In this document: piece after piece, positions 34,026 to 41,064 of the stretch
Position numbering within the stretch: position 1 is the stretch's first letter
Layout of the letters: every line of letters begins with the position of its first letter
NCBI GenBank assembly: GCA_018003015.1
Contig: JAGNEZ010000049.1
Location: 1-48,865, forward strand
Length of the DNA: 48,865 bases
Direction of reading: 5' to 3'
Source: Phycisphaerae bacterium
Lineage (GTDB): Bacteria > Planctomycetota > Phycisphaerae > UBA1845 > PWPN01
Made by a program: the position numbers and the translations under genes
Notes under the pieces: model-generated
What the model saw: only the letters and a program-made list of their open reading frames with translations
The model's database searches: none
What the model was told of the DNA's origin: nothing

Positions 34026-34603
34026 CCCGTGACCTCCTCTCCAATGAGCTCGGCGAGTCTGATCACCGCTTGCCGACGGTACAGCCGGGCCGTGCCCGCC
34101 GTGATGCCCAGGACCCCCGCCACTTCGGCATACCGCATCTGCCCCAAATCCCGCAGAATGACGACTTCTCGGAGATGCCGGGGCAATTCGCTGATCGCCA
34201 GCCTCATCCGTTCGAGAGCCTCCCTCTCGTCGCAGACGACCGTCACCCCTGGCGGCGGGGGAAGATTGGCCCGTGATTCCACCAGCTCCGACCAGTGGGC
34301 CTTCTGCCGTTGCCGGGTCCGCAACGTCTCGATCGCCGCGTTGACCGCGATGCGATAGAAGTACCCCGCCGGGTTGGCCCCAACACCCTGCTGGCCGCGA
34401 GCGGTCAGGCGGCAGACGGCCGTTTGGTAGGCGTCAAGGACATCCGCTTCTGAACCCAGCATGCGCCATAAGGCGGTCAGCACAGCGGTCCCCTGGCCGC
34501 GGAGCAGACGCAGGATCCACTGCTGACTCTCGGCGACCTCGGCCGAGGTCAGCGACGCCAGGAGCGACCGCAACTCAAGTGGCAAGGCAGCAGCCTGGGC
34601 CAT
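34022..34603 (-). CDS. ECF-type RNA polymerase sigma factor
   Basis: The product is 193 residues from the ATG at 34603, with GAGGAG upstream. The frame extends to 34747 without a ribosome site. Region 2 is recognisable around RMLGSEADVLDAYQTAVCRL and NPAGYFYRIAVNAAIETLR. Region 4 is at LPRHLREVVILRDLGQMRYAEVAGVLGITAGTARLYRRQ, with the HTH for -35 recognition. The linker has a PPPPGVTV stretch. The partner anti-sigma gene overlaps downstream. The promoter-facing secretion operon on the other strand is the nearest candidate target; no shared -35/-10 signature could be confirmed. Confidence 0.88.
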   Translation of the reverse strand: MAQAAALPLELRSLLASLTSAEVAESQQWILRLLRGQGTAVLTALWRMLGSEADVLDAYQTAVCRLTARGQQGVGANPAGYFYRIAVNAAIETLRTRQRQKAHWSELVESRANLPPPPGVTVVCDEREALERMRLAISELPRHLREVVILRDLGQMRYAEVAGVLGITAGTARLYRRQAVIRLAELIGEEVTG

Positions 34604-34803
34604 GTCTGGCTCCTCGAAGAATGATGCGCCTGGGGGGCGGATGTATATGCCGACCTGGGCGGCAATTCTCATCTTGGCACGGCAGGGCCTGCACAACGCC
34701 CCTCTATTCATTGACGCCTGACGCCCGAATCTAACAGTCCGCGCCACAAAAACACCTTAACGCCAACCTGACTCAGGCGTCTTGGGACTGTGGAGGCTCC
34801 ACC

Positions 34804-35952
34804 ATGGCACCAACAGACATCTCCGCCGGCGAGGGCATCGTGCGGACGGTCGACGAGCTCCTGGCCCGGGCGATCACTCGAAGGGCCAGCGATATCCACG
34901 TAGAGCCCAGCGAGAGCGGCCTTCTCATCCGGTACCGGTTGGACGGCCTGCTACAGGATGTCGATCGGCTGCCCGCCCATCTGGCAGACAACGTCATCGC
35001 CCGCCTCAAGGTCCTGGCCGGCCTGCTGACCTACCGAAAGGACATTCCCCAGGAGGGGGCCTTCCGAGCGGGCAATGGGAGTAGGGAAACCACCCCAGGA
35101 ATAGACGTCCGTGTCGCCACCTTCCCCACCGTGTGCGGCGAACGGGCGGCACTCCGATTGATGTACGCGGTAGGCCAGGTCAGCGGGCTGGACGATCTCG
35201 GGCTTCCGCCAACCCTGTTGGCGCGGCTTCGGCGGGCGGCCGAGCAGCCCCAAGGCATGATCCTGGTCACCGGCCCCGCTGGCAGCGGCAAAAGCACTAC
35301 CCTCTATGCCTTGGCCAGGCATATCCGCACCGTCACGCCCGGCCGGAGCGTGATCACCCTGGAGGATCCGGTGGAGCAGCGGCTTCCCGGCGTGGCCCAG
35401 ATCCAGGTCCAACCCCACGGCGAGCTGGACTACGTCAGGGCCATGCGGTCCCTGCTCCGCCAGGATGTTCAGGTCCTGCTCGTCGGCGAAATCCGCGATG
35501 CCGAAACCGCCCACATCGTCGTGGAAGCCGCTCTGACCGGTCATCTGATCGTCAGTACGCTGCACAGCGGCGATCCGGCCGAAGCGGTCGTGCGTCTCCT
35601 CGAAATGGGCATCGCCCCGTACCAGGTGGCCGGCGCACTGACCCTGGTCTGCACCCAGCGGTTGCTCAGAACACTCTGTCCGACCTGCCGCGGCCAGGGA
35701 ACTTGCGACGTTTGCCTCGGCAGCGGCTATCTGGGCCGGACCGCGTGCGGCCAGGTCGCGGAAATCAACGACCGCCTCCGCCAGGCAATTCTGGATCGCC
35801 GGCCGGTGGGTGAGCTTCGACAGTTGATCAAGGCGTCGGGGCCGGATCTGGCCGCCGATGCCCGCAGACTGGTGGACAACGGGCGAACCACGCTCGATGA
35901 GGTCCGCCGGGTGTTGGGAACGCTGGATGGAGACCAGCAGGAAGACGTGTAG
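34804..35952 (+). CDS. gspE: Type II secretion / type IV pilus assembly ATPase (short GspE/PilB)
   Basis: This hexameric ATPase would power pseudopilus assembly. At 382 residues it lacks the N-terminal N1E domain; intact GspE has about 500-560. The protein begins directly at the N2E domain (ASDIHVEPSESGLLIRYRLDG). Walker A is GPAGSGKST (157-165), the Asp box VITLEDPVEQ follows, and Walker B is LLVGEIRDAE with Glu229. A tetracysteine zinc module is at CPTCRGQGTCDVC. GGAGG precedes the ATG. The GspF genes downstream on the same strand complete the assembly platform, but no secretin or GspL/M partners are in the window. Confidence 0.9.
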   Translation: MAPTDISAGEGIVRTVDELLARAITRRASDIHVEPSESGLLIRYRLDGLLQDVDRLPAHLADNVIARLKVLAGLLTYRKDIPQEGAFRAGNGSRETTPGIDVRVATFPTVCGERAALRLMYAVGQVSGLDDLGLPPTLLARLRRAAEQPQGMILVTGPAGSGKSTTLYALARHIRTVTPGRSVITLEDPVEQRLPGVAQIQVQPHGELDYVRAMRSLLRQDVQVLLVGEIRDAETAHIVVEAALTGHLIVSTLHSGDPAEAVVRLLEMGIAPYQVAGALTLVCTQRLLRTLCPTCRGQGTCDVCLGSGYLGRTACGQVAEINDRLRQAILDRRPVGELRQLIKASGPDLAADARRLVDNGRTTLDEVRRVLGTLDGDQQEDV

Positions 35953-36004
35953 AAACTGCAGGCGAACCGATCGGTCGCCCGCTGCGTGGTCGGAGGAACA
36001 ACCG

Positions 36005-37201
36005 ATGCCATGGTTTGAATACGAGGGTCTGAGTCCGGGAGGAACGGCCGTTGCCGGACGAATCGAGGCCGCAGGACATGACCGGGCCATGGAAAGCTTG
36101 GCCCAGATGCAGGTGCAGGTCCAACAGGTCCGCGCCGCGCCACGCCCCGCCCGCTCACCGACGCAGATCAGCGAGGACGATCTGATCTTCTTCAACGAGC
36201 AGTTGGCCTCGCTGGCGAAGGCGGGTATCGCCCTGGACGAAGGACTTGCCCAACTCGCCCGTGATGTGGAATCGCCCCGACTGCGGAGGTGGATTACCGA
36301 AGTGGTGACCGAACTCCGCGCCGGCGTTCCCATCGATCAGGCGATCGCCCGTCGGCAGGAGGGCCTGCCCCTGCTCTACGGCCGGGTAATCCAGGCTGGA
36401 ATTCAGACCGGCGAACTGCCGGGCGTTCTGCTGAATCTGAACCAGCATCTACGGCTGGTCAGCGAGACGCGACGGCTTGTCTGGGAGACCGCGAGTTACC
36501 CGATTCTCGTGGTACTCCTGGCGCTCACCATCACCTCGGGTTTCTTCGTTTTCGTCGTGCCGAGGATCAAGGAGGTCTTCCGGGATTTCGGCGTGGCCCT
36601 GCCCGGCCTTACCCTCATCATGATGTGGCTGTCAGATCACTACCTGCTCATCGTCCTGCTCGGCGTCCTCTTCTTCGCTGGACTGGCCTTCTTGTTCCAC
36701 AGCCTCAAGTTCTTCGAAGGGGGAGTGATCCTGCGGGAGCAAATCGTCATGTCCCTGCCACTTTTCGGTCGAATCAAGCGGGCCTCGCTCGTCGCTCGCT
36801 TCCTCAGGACCGTCTCCACCTCCCTCGCCTCAGGCCTGCCCCTGCCCCAGGCCATGCGACTGGCCGCCGAGTCGACCGGCCACCGCGCCCTCATCACCGA
36901 CGCCGATCGGCTCGCCCACGAGGTCGAGAAGGGCCAGTCCATCTTCGTGGCCAGTCAGTCTGCCCGGTTGATTCCACCGCTGTTCGGCTACTGTGTCCAG
37001 GTCGCCACCGGCCGGGAGACACTGCCTCTGGCTGTCGGCCAGCTCGCCAGGTCCTTCGAGAACCGGGCGGTCCACGTCCAAGGGCTGCTCCGTGCCTTCT
37101 TATTGCCGGCCATGATCATCGTCCTGGGTTGTTTCCTCGCGTTGGGTGTTGCGGCCATGTTCCTGCCGCTGGTGAGTCTGGTCAATTCTGTGAGCGGTTG
37201 A
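36005..37201 (+). CDS. gspF: GspF/PilC-type inner-membrane platform protein, first copy
   Basis: The product is 398 residues from the ATG at 36005, with GGAGG before it. The N-terminus (MPWFEYEGLSPGGTAVAG) is the usual GspF opening. Two T2SF domains are present at about residues 55-180 and 250-375. Each ends in a hydrophobic segment: YPILVVLLALTITSGFFVFVV in the first, and VLGCFLALGVAAMFLPLVSL at the C-terminus. A third hydrophobic segment lies at about 205-235. The assembly ATPase is directly upstream and a second GspF paralogue starts ten bases downstream. Confidence 0.92.
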   Translation: MPWFEYEGLSPGGTAVAGRIEAAGHDRAMESLAQMQVQVQQVRAAPRPARSPTQISEDDLIFFNEQLASLAKAGIALDEGLAQLARDVESPRLRRWITEVVTELRAGVPIDQAIARRQEGLPLLYGRVIQAGIQTGELPGVLLNLNQHLRLVSETRRLVWETASYPILVVLLALTITSGFFVFVVPRIKEVFRDFGVALPGLTLIMMWLSDHYLLIVLLGVLFFAGLAFLFHSLKFFEGGVILREQIVMSLPLFGRIKRASLVARFLRTVSTSLASGLPLPQAMRLAAESTGHRALITDADRLAHEVEKGQSIFVASQSARLIPPLFGYCVQVATGRETLPLAVGQLARSFENRAVHVQGLLRAFLLPAMIIVLGCFLALGVAAMFLPLVSLVNSVSG

Positions 37202-37211
37202 GGAAGAACAG

Positions 37212-38378
37212 ATGATCAGCACATTCGAATACCTGCTCATCGTCATCATCGGATCCGTCCTCATCGGGGCCATCCTTCTCGGACCGGTGCTGTGGCTGAT
37301 TCGGATCGTCGCCCGCGCGTTCCTCCCCGGCAACGTGGAACGCGGAGTGGTCTCCCAGATCGCCTCCGTTGTACGCCAGAATCTGCCGCTGGCAACAGCG
37401 GTGTCGCTCGGGGCGGATTCCGAGGACGGGCTGGCCGCCAGCTATCTCCGGCGAATTGCCCGGCTGCTCGGCCAGGGCCTTCCCCTGTCCGAGGCGGTGG
37501 CAAAGGGCTTCCGCGGCTGCTCCAGCCGGACGCTGAGCTTGATCGCGGCGGGGGAACGCAGCGGCCAGCTGTCCGTCGCCTTGGACGCGGCCGAGAGCCA
37601 TCTTGTTGAGCGATGGCGACGCGGCATGCGGCCGGGTGCGAACGCCACACTGTACCTCCTCGCCATGCTCGGAGCCACCAGCCTCGTGGTCGGCTTCCTC
37701 ATGGTGGGCATCATTCCCAAGTACGTGGAGATCTTCAAGGATTACGGCGCCACCCTGCCGTCCGAAACCATGGCGCTCATTGCAGTCTGCCGCTGGTTCG
37801 GAACCGGTACGCCTCCGGGCGGGCTGCTCGTGCTGCTGCTGGCGTCCGTCCTCCTCTTCTTGTGGGCCAGACCGCGGCGGTGGGGCACGCCCCGCTGGGC
37901 CACCCAGGTCGCCGACGCGATCCGCTGGCACCTCCCGGGTCTCCATCGGCTGACCCTGGGACAGGATATGAACCTGGTGCTGGAAACCATGCGCCAGGCA
38001 GTCGACTCGGGCATGGACTTGCCCCAGGCTGCCACGACAGCATGCGACCTGGACGTCAACACCTGCCTTCGCCGTAAGATGCGCCGCTTCGCGGAGACAC
38101 TCGAGACCGGTACGAGTCCGGGGCAGGCGGCCGTCGATGTGGGGCTCGGCAAGGTGACCGCGATGGCCTTGGCCAACGGTGAACGCACCGGCCGCATGAG
38201 CGAGTCCCTGCGCTTCGCGGCCGACTACCACTACGCCCTGGTCAGTCGTCTGTGGTGCGTGGTGCGGAATCTGGCCGTGCCCGTCGCCACCTTGTGCGCA
38301 GCTACCTTCGTCGGCTGGACGGTCATCGCCATGTTCAAACCGTTGATCGCGCTGATCGACGCGGCCTGCTCGATTTGA
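37212..38378 (+). CDS. gspF: GspF/PilC-type inner-membrane platform protein, second copy
   Basis: This is a second, diverged GspF-like gene (388 residues), ten bases after the first, with GAGGAAG before the ATG. The N-terminus has an extra hydrophobic segment (YLLIVIIGSVLIGAILLGPVLWLI) that the first copy lacks. T2SF-like features are GLPLSEAVAKGF, LSLIAAGERSGQLSVALDAAE, the long membrane segment VGFLMVGIIPKYVEIFKDYGATLP, and a second repeat with GMDLPQAATTACDLDVN and MALANGERTGRMSESL. It ends with a membrane segment and LIALIDAACSI. Two tandem copies next to a single ATPase are not usual for classical type II systems. They may form a heterodimeric platform. Confidence 0.88.
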   Translation: MISTFEYLLIVIIGSVLIGAILLGPVLWLIRIVARAFLPGNVERGVVSQIASVVRQNLPLATAVSLGADSEDGLAASYLRRIARLLGQGLPLSEAVAKGFRGCSSRTLSLIAAGERSGQLSVALDAAESHLVERWRRGMRPGANATLYLLAMLGATSLVVGFLMVGIIPKYVEIFKDYGATLPSETMALIAVCRWFGTGTPPGGLLVLLLASVLLFLWARPRRWGTPRWATQVADAIRWHLPGLHRLTLGQDMNLVLETMRQAVDSGMDLPQAATTACDLDVNTCLRRKMRRFAETLETGTSPGQAAVDVGLGKVTAMALANGERTGRMSESLRFAADYHYALVSRLWCVVRNLAVPVATLCAATFVGWTVIAMFKPLIALIDAACSI

Positions 38379-38394
38379 TGATAGGGAGATGGAG

Positions 38395-38784
38395 ATGAAA
38401 CTTCCGGAATATGGCCATAGGAGACGAGGCTTCAACAACATCGAAGTCATGGTCGGCCTGGCGATCCTCATCCTGCTGGGTACGCTCACGGCCAACGCAG
38501 TGCTCGACTACTACCGGGTCCGCACCGAGCAACACCGGCGATTGGCGGCGAGCTGGGCCGCAGCCGGGCAATTGGATCGATACCGGGCCGGTGCTCCCTT
38601 GGATTCCAAGCCGCCCGACGGACTGTGGTCGAACTACATCACCCTGACGACAAGGGTTCAGCCCGCCACCGGACAATGGCAGCAGTTTCGTCAGGTGACC
38701 GTCGTGGCCACCGTCCGGATGGCCGGCGGTCGGGAGATCCACGAACAGGTCAGCGGGTACCTTCCCCAGGAGGGCAAGCCATGA
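38395..38784 (+). CDS. Type IV pilin-like pseudopilin (GspI-like)
   Basis: The product is 129 residues with a class III signal peptide: a basic leader, Gly before the cleavage site, and GFNNIEVMVGLAILILLGTLTA with Glu5 of the mature protein. This is the mark of a prepilin peptidase substrate. The helix is followed by a short polar domain with VRTEQHRRLAASWAAAG. A minor pseudopilin of GspI type is the best fit by position. AGGGAG lies six bases before this ATG; an ATG at 38389 would place it too close. The next gene overlaps its stop by ATGA. Confidence 0.8.
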   Translation: MKLPEYGHRRRGFNNIEVMVGLAILILLGTLTANAVLDYYRVRTEQHRRLAASWAAAGQLDRYRAGAPLDSKPPDGLWSNYITLTTRVQPATGQWQQFRQVTVVATVRMAGGREIHEQVSGYLPQEGKP

Positions 38785-39296
38785 ACCGACATCCACGGCG
38801 CGCGATGATGCTGACTCAAGTGGTGACTTGGCTCCCACTCTTTGCCGCCGGCACCACGATCACCTTGCTCATCTCGGCCCAGTCGCTACGCCTGCAGGCC
38901 CGGGAACGCGCCCAGATCGCCACCGAGGCCGTGGTCCAGGATCTGGTCAGACGCATTCAGGCCGATGCTGGCAGAGCGAACCAGATCGCCGCTGCCCCTG
39001 CCGGCGCGGAGACAGCGACGGCCGTCGAAATGCTCTCCGCCGACGGCGCGGCAAAAGCGTCTTACCAGGTTACCGGGGGAACCGTAACCCGCACCCAGAC
39101 CACGCGCGACACGATCGACTCCAGGTACACGTGGAACCTGGGGAGCTGCTCGTTGAGCTTCCGCATCGAGTCCTGCGGGGCTTCGCCAGGCCTTCTCTGG
39201 ATGACCTTCACCGAACGTGTGCCCAGAGATCGGACCTCCAGCGCTGCCGAGCGATTCTCCACCACGGCCTTGGTGGGCAGGGGGGTGCAGCCATGA
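38781..39296 (+). CDS. GspJ-like minor pseudopilin
   Basis: The product is 171 residues, with AGGAGGG before the ATG. After a basic leader (MNRHPRRA) comes a hydrophobic segment (MMLTQVVTWLPLFAAGTTITLLISA). If cleavage occurs after the Ala, the fifth residue is Gln rather than the usual Glu. A helical stalk (ARERAQIATEAVVQDLVRRIQADAGRA) and a small globular beta domain (about residues 60-165) follow. The layout and position between I- and K-like genes argue for GspJ. Assignment is by architecture, not strong sequence identity. Confidence 0.65.
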   Translation: MNRHPRRAMMLTQVVTWLPLFAAGTTITLLISAQSLRLQARERAQIATEAVVQDLVRRIQADAGRANQIAAAPAGAETATAVEMLSADGAAKASYQVTGGTVTRTQTTRDTIDSRYTWNLGSCSLSFRIESCGASPGLLWMTFTERVPRDRTSSAAERFSTTALVGRGVQP

Positions 39297-39682
39297 GACC
39301 CGCCAAGTCCCACCCGCGGGGGGCCATGCTCATCCTGGCGGTCGCGTCAACCGGGATCGTCATGCTGCTCTTGTCCTGCTTGACACTCTTCGCCGGAGCC
39401 CGGTATCGCGACACGCAGACCACCCGCGTCCGCGTGACCGCCCGCGCCGCGGCCGACAGTGTCGCCGCTTACGCCCGCGAACGACTGCAGGAGTGGTCGG
39501 TAGCTGCCCCGGCGGCACCGGTCGAGGTGGACATCCGAGGGCTGTTGACGCCCGAGATGAATGGATCAGCCACCGCATCCGTGATCGCGGTCCGGGACCG
39601 CAAGGTCTGCCGGATCCGGGTCGAGGTCAGCCGCGGCCCCTCGGTCGTCGCCGATGAGTTCGATCTGGCGTTGGAGCCGTGA
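39293..39682 (+). CDS. GspK-like minor pseudopilin (short)
   Basis: The product is 129 residues and starts within an ATGA overlap with the J-like gene. It has a basic leader, RGAMLILAVASTGIVMLLLSCL as the first helix, and a stalk region ending in TTRVRVTARAAADSVAAYA. The first residues (RGAMLIL) read like the start of GspK proteins, which also lack the Glu5. GspK is normally about 300 residues, so this is a truncated or minimal version. No other pseudopilin or secretin gene follows; the next gene is on the opposite strand. Confidence 0.6.
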   Translation: MRPAKSHPRGAMLILAVASTGIVMLLLSCLTLFAGARYRDTQTTRVRVTARAAADSVAAYARERLQEWSVAAPAAPVEVDIRGLLTPEMNGSATASVIAVRDRKVCRIRVEVSRGPSVVADEFDLALEP

Positions 39683-39757
39683 CCACCGCCCGGCGCGAAA
39701 AATAGGCTCACCCCTGGGGGTGCCGTCTCGCCCATCCCCCGAGACTCCCCCACGAAA

Positions 39758-39794
39758 CACGAGACGCCGAGGATCATGACCTTGGCGTCTCGTG
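39758..39794. terminator. Inverted repeat between convergent genes
   Basis: CACGAGACGCC (39758-39768) and GGCGTCTCGTG (39784-39794) form a perfect 11-base stem with a 15-base loop. It lies between the K-like gene and the convergent PEP-CTERM gene. No T-run follows on either side, so it may be a bidirectional transcript end or a processing hairpin. Confidence 0.5.
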
Positions 39795-39878
39795 CAGTAC
39801 TCAGAACAACTTCGTGCCCGCATTCGGCCGTGTGCGGATCCGCCGATTCAGCTTGTTCCCGACCGAGCAGTGAAGAGC

Positions 39879-40679
39879 TCAGGCCCCGCGCCGACGAAGG
39901 GCAGCGAGACCACCCAGAGCCAGTAGAATCAGTGTAGCCGGTTCGGGAATGACTTCGGCGAAACTCGTGCCAACTCGCAGGTTGTCTACCTCCTGCGTGC
40001 CCGCCAGCAAGCCGCTGGTGGCGCCCAGGGAGCCCTGTCGGAGAGCATACGCCAACGCGTTGGCGTTGGCGGAGGGACCATTTGTCACACTGAGCTTGGT
40101 GTTGCCGTCTTCGCCCAGGGCGGGGTCCGGATCGACCCACAGTTCACCCTGGCCTGTCGCGTTCTCGTAGGAGGCCACAATCCGGTGCACCGTGCCAAAA
40201 CTGAAGCCGGTCGCCCAGATAGCCCCCGCACCCGTGCCGGTCGGACCGCTGCCGCTGCCCTGCCAGACGTAGAAGGTGTAGTCGGATCCGGCGAAGGGCG
40301 TCACGCCGATCTTCGTGGGGAAGACGTTCGCGGCATTCTTGAAGTGGGCAAAGTAGTCAGAGCCAGTTACCGTTCCCGTGACGCTGACCAGGAAGCTGGC
40401 ATACCACTTGTCACCGGCTCCCTGGGTCACGCCGGCGGGCGTGTTCACGTCTTCGCTGCTAGCGGCCGCGTTGACCAGCTTCGCGGCGTTGCCCGTGGCG
40501 ATGGTACTCGAGACGACCTGGATCGGGTTGGCCCCGGCGCCGCTGTGGGCAGTCCACCCTCCCTGACCCGCAAGATTCCCCTGGGTGTAGGAATCGAAGT
40601 TCTCTTCAAAGAACAACGTTGCCATGGCCGAAGTGGAGAGAATCGCCACCACGCCGACCGCCAATAGGTATCTGTTCAT
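39879..40679 (-). CDS. PEP-CTERM sorted secreted protein
   Basis: The product is 266 residues from the ATG at 40679, with GAGGAGAAG upstream. A signal peptide (YLLAVGVVAILSTSAMA) is followed by a beta-rich domain with FFEENFDSYTQGNLAGQGGW near the N-terminus. That opening resembles concanavalin-like/LamG-style extracellular domains, and VHRIVASYENATGQGELWVD fits the same fold. The C-terminus is a classic PEP-CTERM tag: EVIPEPATLILLALGGLAALRRR, with the PEP motif, a hydrophobic helix and an Arg-rich end, recognised by exosortase. No exosortase gene is in the window. A strong promoter and a 213-base leader precede it. Confidence 0.9.
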   Translation of the reverse strand: MNRYLLAVGVVAILSTSAMATLFFEENFDSYTQGNLAGQGGWTAHSGAGANPIQVVSSTIATGNAAKLVNAAASSEDVNTPAGVTQGAGDKWYASFLVSVTGTVTGSDYFAHFKNAANVFPTKIGVTPFAGSDYTFYVWQGSGSGPTGTGAGAIWATGFSFGTVHRIVASYENATGQGELWVDPDPALGEDGNTKLSVTNGPSANANALAYALRQGSLGATSGLLAGTQEVDNLRVGTSFAEVIPEPATLILLALGGLAALRRRGA

Positions 40680-40733
40680 CCCACTTCTCCTCACAAAGAC
40701 TGAACCGTCGGTCTCGCCGATCTGACTGAAGCC

Positions 40734-40751
40734 GTCCTGCGACCGCAGGAC
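40734..40751. repeat. Perfect inverted repeat in the PEP-CTERM leader
   Basis: GTCCTGCG and CGCAGGAC are perfect eight-base arms with a two-base spacer, 55 bases upstream of the ATG on the minus strand. In DNA it could be an operator. The two-base loop is too short for a good RNA hairpin unless the arms open. Confidence 0.45.
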
Positions 40752-40898
40752 ACGATCGGAACCAGGTTTACGAACCCGCTTCTTCGACTCTATGGGGGGA
40801 AGCCGCGGCCAAACCGAGATGAACGCCCCTTTCCCGCTCGACCGGTGCGAGTCTCGACGCACTTGGCCGCCAGGCGCTTCCTTCACACCCAGAGCGGT

Positions 40899-40927
40899 AT
40901 TATTAACCCAGGGAGGCTGAATGTCAA
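40899..40927 (-). promoter_or_regulatory. Near-consensus promoter of the PEP-CTERM gene
   Basis: On the minus strand a perfect TTGACA (40922-40927) and AATAAT (40899-40904) are spaced by 17 bases, one mismatch from full consensus. The start would be near 40892, leaving a leader of about 213 bases that includes the inverted repeat at 40734-40751. Confidence 0.75.
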
Positions 40928-41064
40928 GAGTTATCGGCCCGACAAAGACGCTGGACAGGTCCCCCCTCAGCCTCTAGGCTGGCACCGGACCGCGGTTGGC
41001 AGGCAGGGGCGCGGCGTCGATCGCCGGTCAGCTCAGCTACGGAATCCAGTTGGAGCCAATGACA

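Larger units (their letters stand above)
40680..41064. other. Divergent intergenic region with a promoter and an operator-like hairpin
   Basis: This 385-base gap separates the PEP-CTERM gene and the M16 peptidase gene. It holds the strong minus-strand promoter at 40899-40927 and a perfect eight-base inverted repeat GTCCTGCG-ac-CGCAGGAC at 40734-40751 in the PEP-CTERM leader. The plus-strand promoter of the peptidase was not identified with confidence. Confidence 0.6.

Noticed and set aside
33525-34358. Plus-strand open frame antisense to the anti-sigma and sigma genes
   Set aside because: It mirrors the coding frame of well-recognised minus-strand genes and has no ribosome site or domain.
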